This document shows positions 6,078 through 14,146 of a DNA stretch of 51,615 nt, one piece after another. Position numbers and translations under genes: made by a program. Source of the DNA: an uncultured Clostridia bacterium (GTDB lineage: Bacteria; Bacillota; Clostridia; Christensenellales; Borkfalkiaceae); assembly GCA_944330115.1 (NCBI GenBank), contig CALVIN010000009.1, positions 1 through 51,615 of the forward strand, in the 5' to 3' direction. The notes under the pieces were generated by a model. That model was not told where the DNA came from and did no database searches. It was given only the letters and a program-made list of their open reading frames with translations. Each line of letters opens with the position of its first letter. The first letter of the stretch is position 1.

Positions 6078-7345
6078 GCTTTGTGTCCTCCTATCTGATT
6101 TGCCGTTATATACAGGCGGCGGATATTGAGCTTTTTATCGACTATTCTGTCGAACAACTCCGTTGCAGCATAGCACAGATATTTTCCTGAAGAGGAGTAC
6201 TCGTCGAGGTTATATGTGCCGTGCGCGTGTTTAGGTATCTTTCTGCCATAGTGGTCGTAGGTAAATTCGCCGTCGTAGTTTTCGTTGTCGCAGTCGTAGC
6301 CAACGGTCATAACTATCTGATTTGTAACAAGCCCCTTTGCAACAAGGTCGAGCGCAAGGGCGTCCGCCATTTCTGTTACGACGAGCTTTGCCTTTTTATA
6401 CGGGTAAGGCTCCTGCAATACCTGACCTGAACCGAGGCTGTTTGCCTGCGGTTTATATGCTTTTATGTCTGCAATAGTGCACGGCTCCCACCCCCACGCG
6501 TGGTCGATGAGAAGTTCGGCATTGATACCGAACATACGATAGAGTAAATCTTCATTGTAAAATGAACCGTTCTCTATGGAGCAGCGAGCAATATCGCCCA
6601 TAGTGTAAAGTCCGTGGCGTTCCAACTTATTGGAATAACCTCTACCCACGCGCCAGAAGTCTGTTAGCGGACGGTGACTCCACAATGTTTGACGATAGGT
6701 CATCTCGTCAAGCTCTGCAATGCGCACTCCGTTCTTGTCGGCGGGGACGTGCTTTGCAACAATGTCCATTGCAACTTTGCAGAGATATAAATTTGTACCT
6801 ATACCTGCCGTAGCGGTTATGCCCGTTTCCTTTAAAACATGCTTTATCATACGCATGGCGTATTCGCGGGCGGTGCACTTTGCCGTTTTAAGGTATGAAG
6901 TTACGTCGATAAACACCTCGTCTATCGAATAAACGTGAATGTCGTCGGGCGCGGCGTACTGTAAATATATCTGATAAATCTTCGTGCTGTATTCAATGTA
7001 GTGCGCCATACGGGGCGGTGCGACAATATACCCAAGTTCGAGCGACAGATCGGCTTTAAGTTCGCTGTCAAAGTGCGACTTGCCCGTAAACTTCCTGTTC
7101 GGAGCATTCTTGCGGCGTTCACGGTTGACCTCCTTCACTCTCTGCACAACTTCAAACAGGCGCGCTCTGCCAGACACACCGTATGATTTGAGCGCAGGCG
7201 TTACGGCAAGACAAATTGTCTTGTCCGTCCTGCTCTTATCTGCTACGACAAGGTTAGTATCCAACGGGTCGAGCCCTCTGTCCACGCACTCTACGGAGGC
7301 ATAAAATGATTTAAGGTCGATTGCAATATAAGTACGCTCCTTCAC
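6074..7345 (-). CDS. Y-family DNA polymerase (UvrX/YqjW-type, ImpB/MucB/SamB)
   Basis: A 423-residue translesion polymerase. The palm carries the catalytic residues in 'YIAIDLKSFYASVEC' (Asp10) and 'YSIDEVFIDV' (Asp142-Glu143). A helix-hairpin-helix follows (FWRVGRGYSNKLERHGLYTMGDIA), then the little-finger domain. The start is GTG, 7 nt after AGGAGG. It copies past damaged bases with low fidelity. The promoter (-35 over the ligD stop) and an SOS box between promoter and start show that it has its own damage-induced transcript, shared with yolD. Confidence 0.93.
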   Translation of the reverse strand: MKERTYIAIDLKSFYASVECVDRGLDPLDTNLVVADKSRTDKTICLAVTPALKSYGVSGRARLFEVVQRVKEVNRERRKNAPNRKFTGKSHFDSELKADLSLELGYIVAPPRMAHYIEYSTKIYQIYLQYAAPDDIHVYSIDEVFIDVTSYLKTAKCTAREYAMRMIKHVLKETGITATAGIGTNLYLCKVAMDIVAKHVPADKNGVRIAELDEMTYRQTLWSHRPLTDFWRVGRGYSNKLERHGLYTMGDIARCSIENGSFYNEDLLYRMFGINAELLIDHAWGWEPCTIADIKAYKPQANSLGSGQVLQEPYPYKKAKLVVTEMADALALDLVAKGLVTNQIVMTVGYDCDNENYDGEFTYDHYGRKIPKHAHGTYNLDEYSSSGKYLCYAATELFDRIVDKKLNIRRLYITANQIGGHKA

Positions 7346-7362
7346 TTTTACCTCCTAAAATA

Positions 7363-7376
7363 CAAACATTTGTTTG
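7363..7376 (-). promoter_or_regulatory. LexA (SOS) box before the Y-family polymerase
   Basis: The palindrome CAAACAAATGTTTG (minus strand) matches the Bacillus-type SOS consensus CGAACRNRYGTTYG at 13 of 14 positions. It lies just downstream of the -10 box, where a bound repressor would block transcription. Confidence 0.8.
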
Positions 7377-7380
7377 CATT

Positions 7381-7409
7381 ATTTTAATACTTGAAATCCC
7401 ATTTGTCAA
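7381..7409 (-). promoter_or_regulatory. Promoter of the polymerase-yolD unit
   Basis: Minus strand: -35 TTGACA at 7404-7409 (overlapping the ligD stop codon), a 17-nt spacer and -10 TAAAAT at 7381-7386. Confidence 0.75.
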
Positions 7410-8329
7410 TAGATTTTATCAAATCTCAAACCTTTCCATACGGGCTGGCGCATTCCGCCACTCTCTGTCTCGTGCATGAAGTGTGCCGTGCCTATAAGTT
7501 GAGGTTTGAGCCAGACGGCGTTTTTATATTTGGGGAACCACGGATTTTTGACCGTATTCCCTTTTGAGAATTGCGCTATGATACCCCTCTCCTCCTTCGA
7601 TATGCCAAGGTAGACTTTGCCGCGGCATTGCAATTTTCCCTCATCGTCGTAATAACCCAAAATGAGGTCTTTGACCTCGCCGTACTCGTCGAGCTGGTAG
7701 CCCAAAATCAGCAAGTCCTCGTCCTGCATTACCTTGATTTTGAGCCAGTCGCGCGTGCGCTTGCCTATGTGGTACAGCCCATCCTTCCTTTTAGCAACTA
7801 TGCCTTCAAGCTCCTGTGACTTTGCAAGCTCAAAGAAGGCAATGCCATTCTTTTCTATATACCTTGAAATTGTGAGGTTATTGCCCTCGCGCACCGCCTT
7901 TGAAAGTATAGCCTTGCGCTCCATGAGCGGCTTATCCGTAAGGTCTTTGCCGTTATGATAAATAATGTCGTAGGCGACAAACTGAACGGGATTACTCTTT
8001 GCCGCAAGACTGATTTTAAAACTGTCCGCCATGAGGCTGCGGCGTTGAAGGGCATAAAAATCGGGCTTGCCGTCTTTATTTAAAACGACAAGCTCGCCGT
8101 CAAGTATGACGCGCCTCTTGACGCACTTGCTCATCTGCGAAAGTTCTGGATAGATTGCCGTCACGTCCTTATGGCGCTTGTTTTGCAATACTACTGATTT
8201 ACTGTCGATATAGGCGAGGCAACGTATTCCGTCCAGCTTTAATTCATAGATATAGTTTTCGTCGTCGAAGGGCTGTGTTTCGTACAGAAGCATGGGCGAT
8301 ATGTTTTTATCCTCAAACAGGTCGCTCAC
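7406..8329 (-). CDS. ligD: ATP-dependent DNA ligase, stand-alone LigD ligase domain
   Basis: A 307-residue ligase. Motif I 'ELKLDGIRCLAY' places the AMP-accepting Lys at residue 31. Motif III-like 'VILDGELVV' and motifs IV/V ('EGIVAKRKDGLYHIGKRTRDWLKIKV') follow, then an OB domain ending in 'RQPVWKGLRFDKIY'. The polymerase and phosphoesterase domains of the large mycobacterial LigD are absent. The start is GTG and overlaps the ku stop (GTGA), so the two are translationally coupled. With Ku it makes a minimal non-homologous end-joining system. Confidence 0.93.
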   Translation of the reverse strand: MSDLFEDKNISPMLLYETQPFDDENYIYELKLDGIRCLAYIDSKSVVLQNKRHKDVTAIYPELSQMSKCVKRRVILDGELVVLNKDGKPDFYALQRRSLMADSFKISLAAKSNPVQFVAYDIIYHNGKDLTDKPLMERKAILSKAVREGNNLTISRYIEKNGIAFFELAKSQELEGIVAKRKDGLYHIGKRTRDWLKIKVMQDEDLLILGYQLDEYGEVKDLILGYYDDEGKLQCRGKVYLGISKEERGIIAQFSKGNTVKNPWFPKYKNAVWLKPQLIGTAHFMHETESGGMRQPVWKGLRFDKIY

Positions 8330-9141
8330 GCCTTTTTACGCTCCGAAGTTTTTTTGACTGCCGTCCGTTTGGCAGGCTTAGGCTTTTGAGCAAGTTCGAG
8401 ACTCTTTGTCAGTGCCTCCATTAAATCTATCATCTTGCCCGAACCGCTCTCCTTGGGAGATACAATCCCCTTGCCCGCGATTTTGCGCTCTATTGCCTCC
8501 TGCACTTTGCTGCGGTATTCGTCCTTATAGTCCGAGGGATTGAACTTGCCGCTCATACCCTCTATCAGGGCTTTCGCCATTTTAAGTTCAGCTTCACTGC
8601 CCTGCTCCTTTACCTCTTTGGCAGGGTTGGCTGTAATTTCTTCCTCAAAGAATAAAGTATTTAAAAGCATCTGCCCGCCCTTTGCGCGGATGAGAATTAG
8701 CGTTTCCTTTGTACCGAGCACGGTTTTGGCAACAGCCGCTTTATCCTCCTGCTCCATTGCAGCAAGTAACACGGCAAATGCCTTCTCCGCGCCCGTGGGG
8801 ACTACATAGTATGGCTTATCGAAATAGATGGGGTCGACTTCGGAGAGCTTGACGAACTTTTCGATGGTAATGTTCTTATCCTTCTTAGATTTGAGCTTAT
8901 CGAAGTCCTTATTTTCAAAAATAACGTACTTGCCGTCCTCGTACTCGAAGCCCTTTACTATGTCCTCCTGCTTGACCTCCCTGCCGTCGCAGTCGGCGCA
9001 AGTCTTTTTGTACTTCACGCGACTCATCGTCTTTTTGTCTATCATGTTGAAGCCGATGGAATTGTCCTTCACCGCGCTGTGGAGCGTGACAGGGATATAA
9101 ACAAGTCCGAAACTTATGCTGCCTTTATAACTGTATGCCAT
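8326..9141 (-). CDS. ku: Ku DNA end-binding protein
   Basis: A bacterial Ku of about 271 residues. The core reads MAYSYKGSISFGLVYIPVTLHSAVKD, then 'CADCDGREVKQEDIVKGFEYEDGKYVIFENKDFDKL', 'YVVPTGAEKAFAVLLAAM'. A Lys/Arg-rich C-terminal tail (KPKPAKRTAVKKTSERKKA) is typical of forms that contact DNA ends and the ligase. Ku forms a ring that holds double-strand ends and recruits LigD. I chose the start by family alignment (MAYSYKG); in-frame ATGs at 9159 and 9183 would add 6 or 14 residues, and none has a clear ribosome site. Confidence 0.93.
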   Translation of the reverse strand: MAYSYKGSISFGLVYIPVTLHSAVKDNSIGFNMIDKKTMSRVKYKKTCADCDGREVKQEDIVKGFEYEDGKYVIFENKDFDKLKSKKDKNITIEKFVKLSEVDPIYFDKPYYVVPTGAEKAFAVLLAAMEQEDKAAVAKTVLGTKETLILIRAKGGQMLLNTLFFEEEITANPAKEVKEQGSEAELKMAKALIEGMSGKFNPSDYKDEYRSKVQEAIERKIAGKGIVSPKESGSGKMIDLMEALTKSLELAQKPKPAKRTAVKKTSERKKA

Positions 9142-9207
9142 ATATACAGTTTGAGTCATTTTATTCAAAATAAAACTCTGCATAAACCATATGAATGAGT
9201 TTTAGAA

Positions 9208-9269
9208 TTGAATTTTTTATTAAAACCATTGGTATGACCAAGCAAAAAATTCAACATTAGTTCAACATT
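9208..9269. repeat. Inverted and direct repeats upstream of ku
   Basis: TTGAATTTTTT (9208-9218) is complemented exactly by AAAAAATTCAA (9244-9254). TTCAACATT occurs twice in tandem (9250-9258 and 9261-9269), 11 nt apart. They could form an operator or hairpin in the ku 5' region; no promoter of good quality is visible. Confidence 0.5.
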
Positions 9270-9547
9270 TCAGGTAAAAACGCATTAAAACATATAAACA
9301 CGATAAAAGGCAAAAACAGAAGCTTTTCAGCCAAAAATACGCTGATTTTGCTCAAAAATGAGTATTTTTGAGACGTATTAAGACGATAAAAATTGCTGTT
9401 TTTCGTTGGGCAACAACCCCATGGTAGGCGCAACCGTTGCCGTTGCAGTTGCCGTTCAGGAAGGCATGAGCAAGTAATGCAAAATGGCGGTAATTGCGGC
9501 ATAGTATGCGGTCAATTATCATTTTTATAGATGCAAATTTAAAATTC

Positions 9548-9575
9548 AAGCGCCCCGACGGCCGTCGGGGCGCTT
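9548..9575. terminator. Perfect 28-nt palindrome, terminator
   Basis: AAGCGCCCCGACGG and its exact complement, flanked by T/A-rich sequence on both sides (ACTTTTTTTG on the plus side). It ends the ferredoxin-reductase transcript on the minus strand. Confidence 0.75.
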
Positions 9576-9631
9576 ACTTTTTTTGTGGTATCTGTTTTTT
9601 GCTGTCTGCCGTCAGCGGGCGCAGATATGCC

Positions 9632-10783
9632 TTACTCGCCAGAGGGGACCTCTATCTCCATATCCGAATCGGGATAGGTGCAGCAGGGGTGAATGTAGCC
9701 GAACTTTACGTCGGCAAGGCGGCGCTTATCCCCTCCCGCTATCGTGTACTTGCCCGATATGAGCCGGCTGTGGCAGTAGCCGCATCCTCCCGCGCGGCAC
9801 TTCGAGGGCACGCGCAGCCCCGCGCGCTCCATGGCAACGAGCAGCGTTTCGCGCGAGTTTGCGGTGATATTGAACACCTCGTCGCGGATGTGCACGGTGA
9901 GGGCGTATTTTTGCGGCTTAACGTCGCGGTCGCCTATGCAGTTGGCCTCTTTGCGCACATACTTGCCGCCCAACCCGAGGGATGCGAGCTGCTTATCGGC
10001 AAAGTCATACATGGCCTGCGGGCCGCACATCATCACCGAATAGCTTGCGGGGGCATACTTTTTGATTATGTCGGCGCTCACGAAGCCGCTCTCAAAACCA
10101 GGCTTCTTTTCGTCGCTGAGCACATATACCACCCTGAACTTATCGCCCGAGAGTCTGTCGAGCTCGTCCTTGAAGGCGAGGTCGGCCTGCGTGCGGGCGC
10201 CGTATATTAAGGTGAGGTCGAAGTCTTCGCTGCCCTCGGCAATGGCGCGCGCCATGCACACGAAGGGCGTTATGCCGCTGCCGCCCGCGATGCCGACAAT
10301 ATTTTTGCGGTCGCGCACGCCGTCGTAAAAGAAGAAGCCCGAAGGGTCGCCTATAACGAATATATCGCCCGGCTTGGCGTTTTCATACAGCCAGCCGCTG
10401 AAAAAGCCCGCCTTTTTTACCGTTACCGAGAGCTTGCCCTCGTGCAGCGCCGCATAGGGCGAGGAGCTTATCGCATACGGGCGGGATACGAAGGAGCCGC
10501 CCACGGCGTGCCCCACGGTGACGTACTGCCCCGCGCGGAACATCATATTTTTTGAGAGTTTGAAGGTGTATGTCTTCATATCGGCGGTGACGCTCTCTAC
10601 TGATACAAGTTCGGCGCTCTGCGTGCCGGGGTGGAGTATTTCCGCCGTTTGGTTTACGCGGTAGGTCTTGGGAATGGGCGCGGCCGAGCCCTCGGAAAGC
10701 TTCTTTTCGCGGAGGGGCACCATCTTTTTGAAGCGCAAGAGGTCCATGAAGCCGAATACCTGTCTTTTAAATTTGTATGCCAT
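9632..10783 (-). CDS. Ferredoxin-NADP reductase-like flavoprotein with C-terminal 2Fe-2S ferredoxin domain
   Basis: A 383-residue reductase. After about 60 N-terminal residues comes the FAD domain with 'FRAGQYVTVGH' and 'SRPYAISSSP' (RxYS-type flavin motif). The NAD(P) domain shows 'GIAGGSGITPFVCMARAI' and ends at 'YSVMMCGPQAMYDFA'. A plant-type ferredoxin domain closes the protein, with cluster ligands in 'CRAGGCGYCHS' and 'HPCCTYP'. It moves electrons from NAD(P)H through flavin to the iron-sulfur centre. Only 4 nt separate it from the FAD-dependent oxidoreductase upstream, which is its likely partner. GAGGG lies before the ATG. Confidence 0.9.
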   Translation of the reverse strand: MAYKFKRQVFGFMDLLRFKKMVPLREKKLSEGSAAPIPKTYRVNQTAEILHPGTQSAELVSVESVTADMKTYTFKLSKNMMFRAGQYVTVGHAVGGSFVSRPYAISSSPYAALHEGKLSVTVKKAGFFSGWLYENAKPGDIFVIGDPSGFFFYDGVRDRKNIVGIAGGSGITPFVCMARAIAEGSEDFDLTLIYGARTQADLAFKDELDRLSGDKFRVVYVLSDEKKPGFESGFVSADIIKKYAPASYSVMMCGPQAMYDFADKQLASLGLGGKYVRKEANCIGDRDVKPQKYALTVHIRDEVFNITANSRETLLVAMERAGLRVPSKCRAGGCGYCHSRLISGKYTIAGGDKRRLADVKFGYIHPCCTYPDSDMEIEVPSGE

Positions 10784-10787
10784 ATTT

Positions 10788-12311
10788 TCAGCCCTCCTTC
10801 TTTATGTCGCCGACGGTCTGCCTGCCGGTTATATCACCCGAGAAGTATGCGCTCGAATAGCCCGAAAGGCGCATGGAATAGCCGCCCGCAAAGCGCAGGC
10901 CGCGCGTCTGGTGGTCCTCCGCCATCATCTGCAGCCTGGGGTTGAGGCCGTCCCAATACTGCGATTCATAGCCGTATATGCCGCCCTCGGGGTGGCCGCA
11001 GTAGTGCGCGTACGTCATGGGCGTGGCAACGGAGATCTCCTCTATGCTGTCGCGTATCTTGCTGCCCGTGTCGCGCTCGAACCTGTCTATCATCATGTTT
11101 GCCACCTTTTCCTTGGTGCGCGCGTAGTCTTCGGGCTTTACATCGCCCCAGCAGTCCGACATATACAGCGTGGTGAAGTACATGAGCGACGTACCCTTTG
11201 GCGAGCAGTCGGGATGGGCGCGGTTGAGGCACACGGTGGCCTGCGCACTGTTTGTATCTATGCTCTTCATCAGCTCGTACTGCTTTGCGCTGTTTGACGT
11301 GTCGTATAAGAAGTAGTTGTGGTTTTCGATGCCCAGCTCGTCGGCACTCTTATTGAGGCCGAGGAACATGCAGAAGCCCCTGCCCGCGAACTTGCGCGCG
11401 TTGGTGGCGCGCACTATCCTTTCGGGCACGCCATCCATCATCCTGCCGTATACGACGTGAGGCGAGCAGTTGGCAACGACGTGGCGCGTTTTTATCAGCC
11501 TGCCGCCCTTTAATATTACGCCCTCCACGCCGCCGTCGGCGCCGGTGACTATCTTTTCGGCCTCGGTATTGAACCATATGTCGCCGCCCAGCTCGCGTAT
11601 GCGCTCGCACATGGCGAGAGATATCTCGTGCGAACGCATCTTGGGCGCCATTGCGCCGCGGGTGATATACCTTATCACCATGGATACATAATGAGTAAAA
11701 CTCAGCTCGTCGCAGTGGGCGCCGAGGTAGCACCAGTAAGCGTTGATGATATCGCGCGCCTTCTGCGGCATTTTGAGCGACTCGAGCACCTCGTTTACCG
11801 AATAAGAGCCCGTGCGCACATAGTTGCCGTGCTCCTTTACCATCACCGACGAATCGACTATGCCGTTGCGCGAGTTGGTGTATGCCTGCGCGGCGCGTAT
11901 CTGCTCGCCAAGTTCAAAAAAGCGCTCGGCGGAGAGGCGCGAGCCGGGCACGTAGCTCTCCAACTTATCGATGAAGGCCTGTTTGCCGAAGGGCATGAGC
12001 GCGTCCAGCCCCTCGCTGCGCACTATCACGCGGTAGGCATCCGGTATGGGTACCCACTCCACCTTGTCGGTGACGCCCAAACTGTCGAACAAGTCGCGCA
12101 CGTCGCCGCCGTTGCCGGCGGGGCCGAAGTCGTTGAGCTCGTGCAGCGAGGCCTCGAATTCAAACCTGCCGCGGCGGAAGCTTGTGGCAAAGCCGCCGGG
12201 GAGGTTGTGCTTTTCGACGAGCAGCACCTTTGCGCCGCCCTGCAACAGCCTTATAGCCGCGACGAGGCCGCCGTTGCCGGCGCCTATGACCACAGCATCA
12301 TATCTGTCCAT
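10788..12311 (-). CDS. FAD-dependent oxidoreductase, phytoene desaturase/retinol saturase-like
   Basis: A 507-residue flavoprotein. The N-terminus has a dinucleotide-binding motif 'VVIGAGNGGLVAAIRLLQGGAKVLLVEKHNLPGGFATSF', as in CrtI-type desaturases, isomerases and retinol saturases. A second FAD contact occurs near the C-terminus (GLRFAGGYSMRLSGYSSAYFSGDITGRQTV). No other carotenoid gene is nearby, so carotenoid synthesis is unlikely; reduction of a C=C bond in a hydrophobic substrate is a reasonable inference, with electrons from the neighbouring reductase. AAGGGG lies before the ATG, and a consensus promoter lies at 12379-12407. Confidence 0.88.
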   Translation of the reverse strand: MDRYDAVVIGAGNGGLVAAIRLLQGGAKVLLVEKHNLPGGFATSFRRGRFEFEASLHELNDFGPAGNGGDVRDLFDSLGVTDKVEWVPIPDAYRVIVRSEGLDALMPFGKQAFIDKLESYVPGSRLSAERFFELGEQIRAAQAYTNSRNGIVDSSVMVKEHGNYVRTGSYSVNEVLESLKMPQKARDIINAYWCYLGAHCDELSFTHYVSMVIRYITRGAMAPKMRSHEISLAMCERIRELGGDIWFNTEAEKIVTGADGGVEGVILKGGRLIKTRHVVANCSPHVVYGRMMDGVPERIVRATNARKFAGRGFCMFLGLNKSADELGIENHNYFLYDTSNSAKQYELMKSIDTNSAQATVCLNRAHPDCSPKGTSLMYFTTLYMSDCWGDVKPEDYARTKEKVANMMIDRFERDTGSKIRDSIEEISVATPMTYAHYCGHPEGGIYGYESQYWDGLNPRLQMMAEDHQTRGLRFAGGYSMRLSGYSSAYFSGDITGRQTVGDIKKEG

Positions 12312-12350
12312 TTTATACCCCTTTTAAATTTATTTTGGTGCGTTTTAAAG

Positions 12351-12369
12351 CGGGGAATTTACTTCCCCG
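12351..12369. promoter_or_regulatory. Dyad between promoter and start of the FAD oxidoreductase
   Basis: CGGGGAA (12351-12357), 5-nt spacer, TTCCCCG (12363-12369). It falls at or just after the predicted transcription start and could be an operator or a 5' hairpin. Confidence 0.5.
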
Positions 12370-12378
12370 TTCCATATA

Positions 12379-12407
12379 ATTATAGCCCAGTTTTGGCGGA
12401 CTGTCAA
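12379..12407 (-). promoter_or_regulatory. Consensus promoter of the redox pair
   Basis: Minus strand: -35 TTGACA at 12402-12407, a 17-nt spacer and -10 TATAAT at 12379-12384. Confidence 0.8.
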
Positions 12408-12483
12408 CGGGCAATTTTTATATTTACGGCACAAAAAAGCGCACCATGTGTTTATAAAACGCCGTTTTGCGCGCATATAAAAG

Positions 12484-12522
12484 GGCCGCGCGGGCGCGCA
12501 ATTTTTGCGCGCCCGCGCGGCC
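12484..12522. terminator. 18-bp GC-rich hairpin after rsfS
   Basis: Arms 12484-12501 and 12505-12522 are perfect complements with a 3-nt loop. Minus-strand transcription from rsfS ends here. Confidence 0.7.
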
Positions 12523-12553
12523 TTGTATTAAAATCAACTTTTAAATACTTATT

Positions 12554-12904
12554 TTAATCTTTATATGCGGTAAGGTTTTTGCCGTCCTCCCACAGGCGCT
12601 CGAGGCGGTAAAAATCGCGCATCTCGTCGTTGAAGACATGCACTATTACGTCGCCGTAGTCGAGCACGCCCCAGCGCCCCTCTCTGCCGCCGTCTTTGCG
12701 CTCGGGCGAAAGGCCGAAGTCCTTTTCCATCTTCTCCTCCAGATTTTCGGTGAGCGACTTGACCGCCGTGGACGACCTGCCGCCCGCGATGACGAAGTAG
12801 TCGCACAGCGAGCTCTTGTCGGCGACGTCGATATACACGATGTTTTCGCCCTTTTTATCGGAGAGGATCTTGCAGATAGCAAGCGTCTTTTCTTTACTTG
12901 TCAT
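12554..12904 (-). CDS. rsfS: Ribosomal silencing factor RsfS (Iojap/YbeB)
   Basis: A 116-residue RsfS. The family core 'IVYIDVADKSSLCDYFVIAGGRSSTAVKSLTENLEEKM' and 'GRWGVLDYGDVIVHVFNDEMRDFYRLERLW' is complete. RsfS binds ribosomal protein uL14 on the large subunit and blocks subunit joining under poor nutrition. AAGGAAA lies before the ATG. The gene is downstream of nadD-yqeK, the usual order in Firmicutes. Confidence 0.96.
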   Translation of the reverse strand: MTSKEKTLAICKILSDKKGENIVYIDVADKSSLCDYFVIAGGRSSTAVKSLTENLEEKMEKDFGLSPERKDGGREGRWGVLDYGDVIVHVFNDEMRDFYRLERLWEDGKNLTAYKD

Positions 12905-12953
12905 ACTGATAGTTTTTCCTTATTATTTATTATTTTGCGCTGCCTTTGCCGCA

Positions 12954-14084
12954 TTACTTCTTTGCGCGCTCGGCGCGGATATAGTCGTAAGCCTGCTGCG
13001 TGAGGGGATATATCTCCTTGCCCGACGACTTCAGGTATTTCAGCTGCTCCTTCAGTGCCTCCTCGAGGCACTCGTCGATGTCGCGCGCGAAGATGGCGCG
13101 CAGCCTGTCAACCCCCTCATACACCCTGCCCTCTTCGAGCATGTCCGAGAGGAATATCAGCTTTTCGAGGGGCGACATGCCCGCCCTGCCGCTGGTGTGG
13201 TAGCGTATGGCGTTTAAAACGTCCTCGTCGGTGATGCCGAACTCGTGCTCGGCAAGGTATGCGCCCGTGTATTGGTGCATTACGCTTTCGGGCACGTTTT
13301 CGGGCGGTTCAAAGCCCTTTAAGCGCTCGTCGGAGAGCTTTAAATACTTGGCGGCATCGTGCAGGGCAGCCGCGGTGACGGCCTTCTTTTCGGGTATTTT
13401 GAGCCTGCGGCAGTTTTCCGCCGCCATGAACGCCACGCCGAGCGTATGGCGGGCGCGCTTTTCGGTGAGCAGCTTTTGCGCCTCGGCGAGCTGAGGTATG
13501 AGATACAGCCCGTTCTTTTTGATGTATTTTTCCACTTCGGGCGGGACGCACGCCGATATATCGGCGCCTATGGCCGCAAGCGTCCTCACGCGGGTGGAGG
13601 ATACCACCGAGCCGGTGTAGCCAACCACGAGCGCCTCGCGCTTATACAGCTGCTTGAAGTTCTGCTGGGCCTTGGCCACATCTGCGCTGCCCTCGCGCGC
13701 GCACACCGCCACGTTTACGCAGTTTAAGATGCGCTCGGGATATACCCAGTCGGGGAAGCAGGCGAACATATCCGCGCCCATGAGAAAGAATATCTCATCA
13801 TTCGGATACTTGTGCTTCAAGCGCTCGCACGTTATGTACGAAAAACTTGCGCCGCCCTTTTCCACCTCGAAGTCGGAAACTTCGGCAAAGCTGCCGAAGG
13901 CCAGGCGGCACATCTCCAGCCGCTCTGCGGGCGAGGCCGTCATCTGCCCCGTCTTGTGGGGAGATACCGCCGTGGGCATTACTATCACCTTGTCGGCGCC
14001 TATTGCTGCGGTGGCCGCCTTTAACATTGCCAGATGCTCATTGTGAACGGGGTTGAAAGCCCCTCCGAAAAGTATGATCTTCAT
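12954..14084 (-). CDS. nadD: Nicotinate-nucleotide adenylyltransferase fused to YqeK HD-domain hydrolase
   Basis: A fusion of about 376 residues. Residues about 1-195 are NadD: 'KIILFGGAFNPVHNEHLAML' with the GGxFxPxHxxH nucleotidyl-transfer motif, and 'VVSSTRVRTL' (ISSTxIR). Residues about 200-376 are YqeK: 'RARHTLGVAFMAAENCRRL', 'AALHDAAKYLK' (HD metal site), 'HQYTGAYLAEHEFG'. NadD makes deamido-NAD from nicotinate mononucleotide; YqeK splits Ap4A symmetrically. In Bacillus the two are adjacent separate genes. The ATG at 14084 (MKIILFGG) fits the family; the 28 residues upstream are noncoding. Confidence 0.95.
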   Translation of the reverse strand: MKIILFGGAFNPVHNEHLAMLKAATAAIGADKVIVMPTAVSPHKTGQMTASPAERLEMCRLAFGSFAEVSDFEVEKGGASFSYITCERLKHKYPNDEIFFLMGADMFACFPDWVYPERILNCVNVAVCAREGSADVAKAQQNFKQLYKREALVVGYTGSVVSSTRVRTLAAIGADISACVPPEVEKYIKKNGLYLIPQLAEAQKLLTEKRARHTLGVAFMAAENCRRLKIPEKKAVTAAALHDAAKYLKLSDERLKGFEPPENVPESVMHQYTGAYLAEHEFGITDEDVLNAIRYHTSGRAGMSPLEKLIFLSDMLEEGRVYEGVDRLRAIFARDIDECLEEALKEQLKYLKSSGKEIYPLTQQAYDYIRAERAKK

Positions 14085-14146
14085 AATTATTATATAAAAA
14101 AATAAAAGTGCGTTTAAACGGCCGCCTTTGCGGCAAAAATTTTGGT

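Larger units (their letters stand above)
9184..9631. other. Intergenic junction between AT-rich flank and GC-rich core
   Basis: I see no convincing gene here. The stretch holds an inverted repeat and direct repeats upstream of ku (listed separately) and a GC-rich palindromic terminator at 9548-9575. A short plus-strand reading (NNPMVGATVAVAVAVQEGMSK, then stop, about 9413-9477) has no recognisable family. Base composition changes across this stretch. Confidence 0.6.

Noticed and set aside
9413-9477. Short plus-strand reading MVGATVAVAVAVQEGMSK
   Set aside because: Too short, no ribosome site and no family; it may be a gene remnant but cannot be supported.
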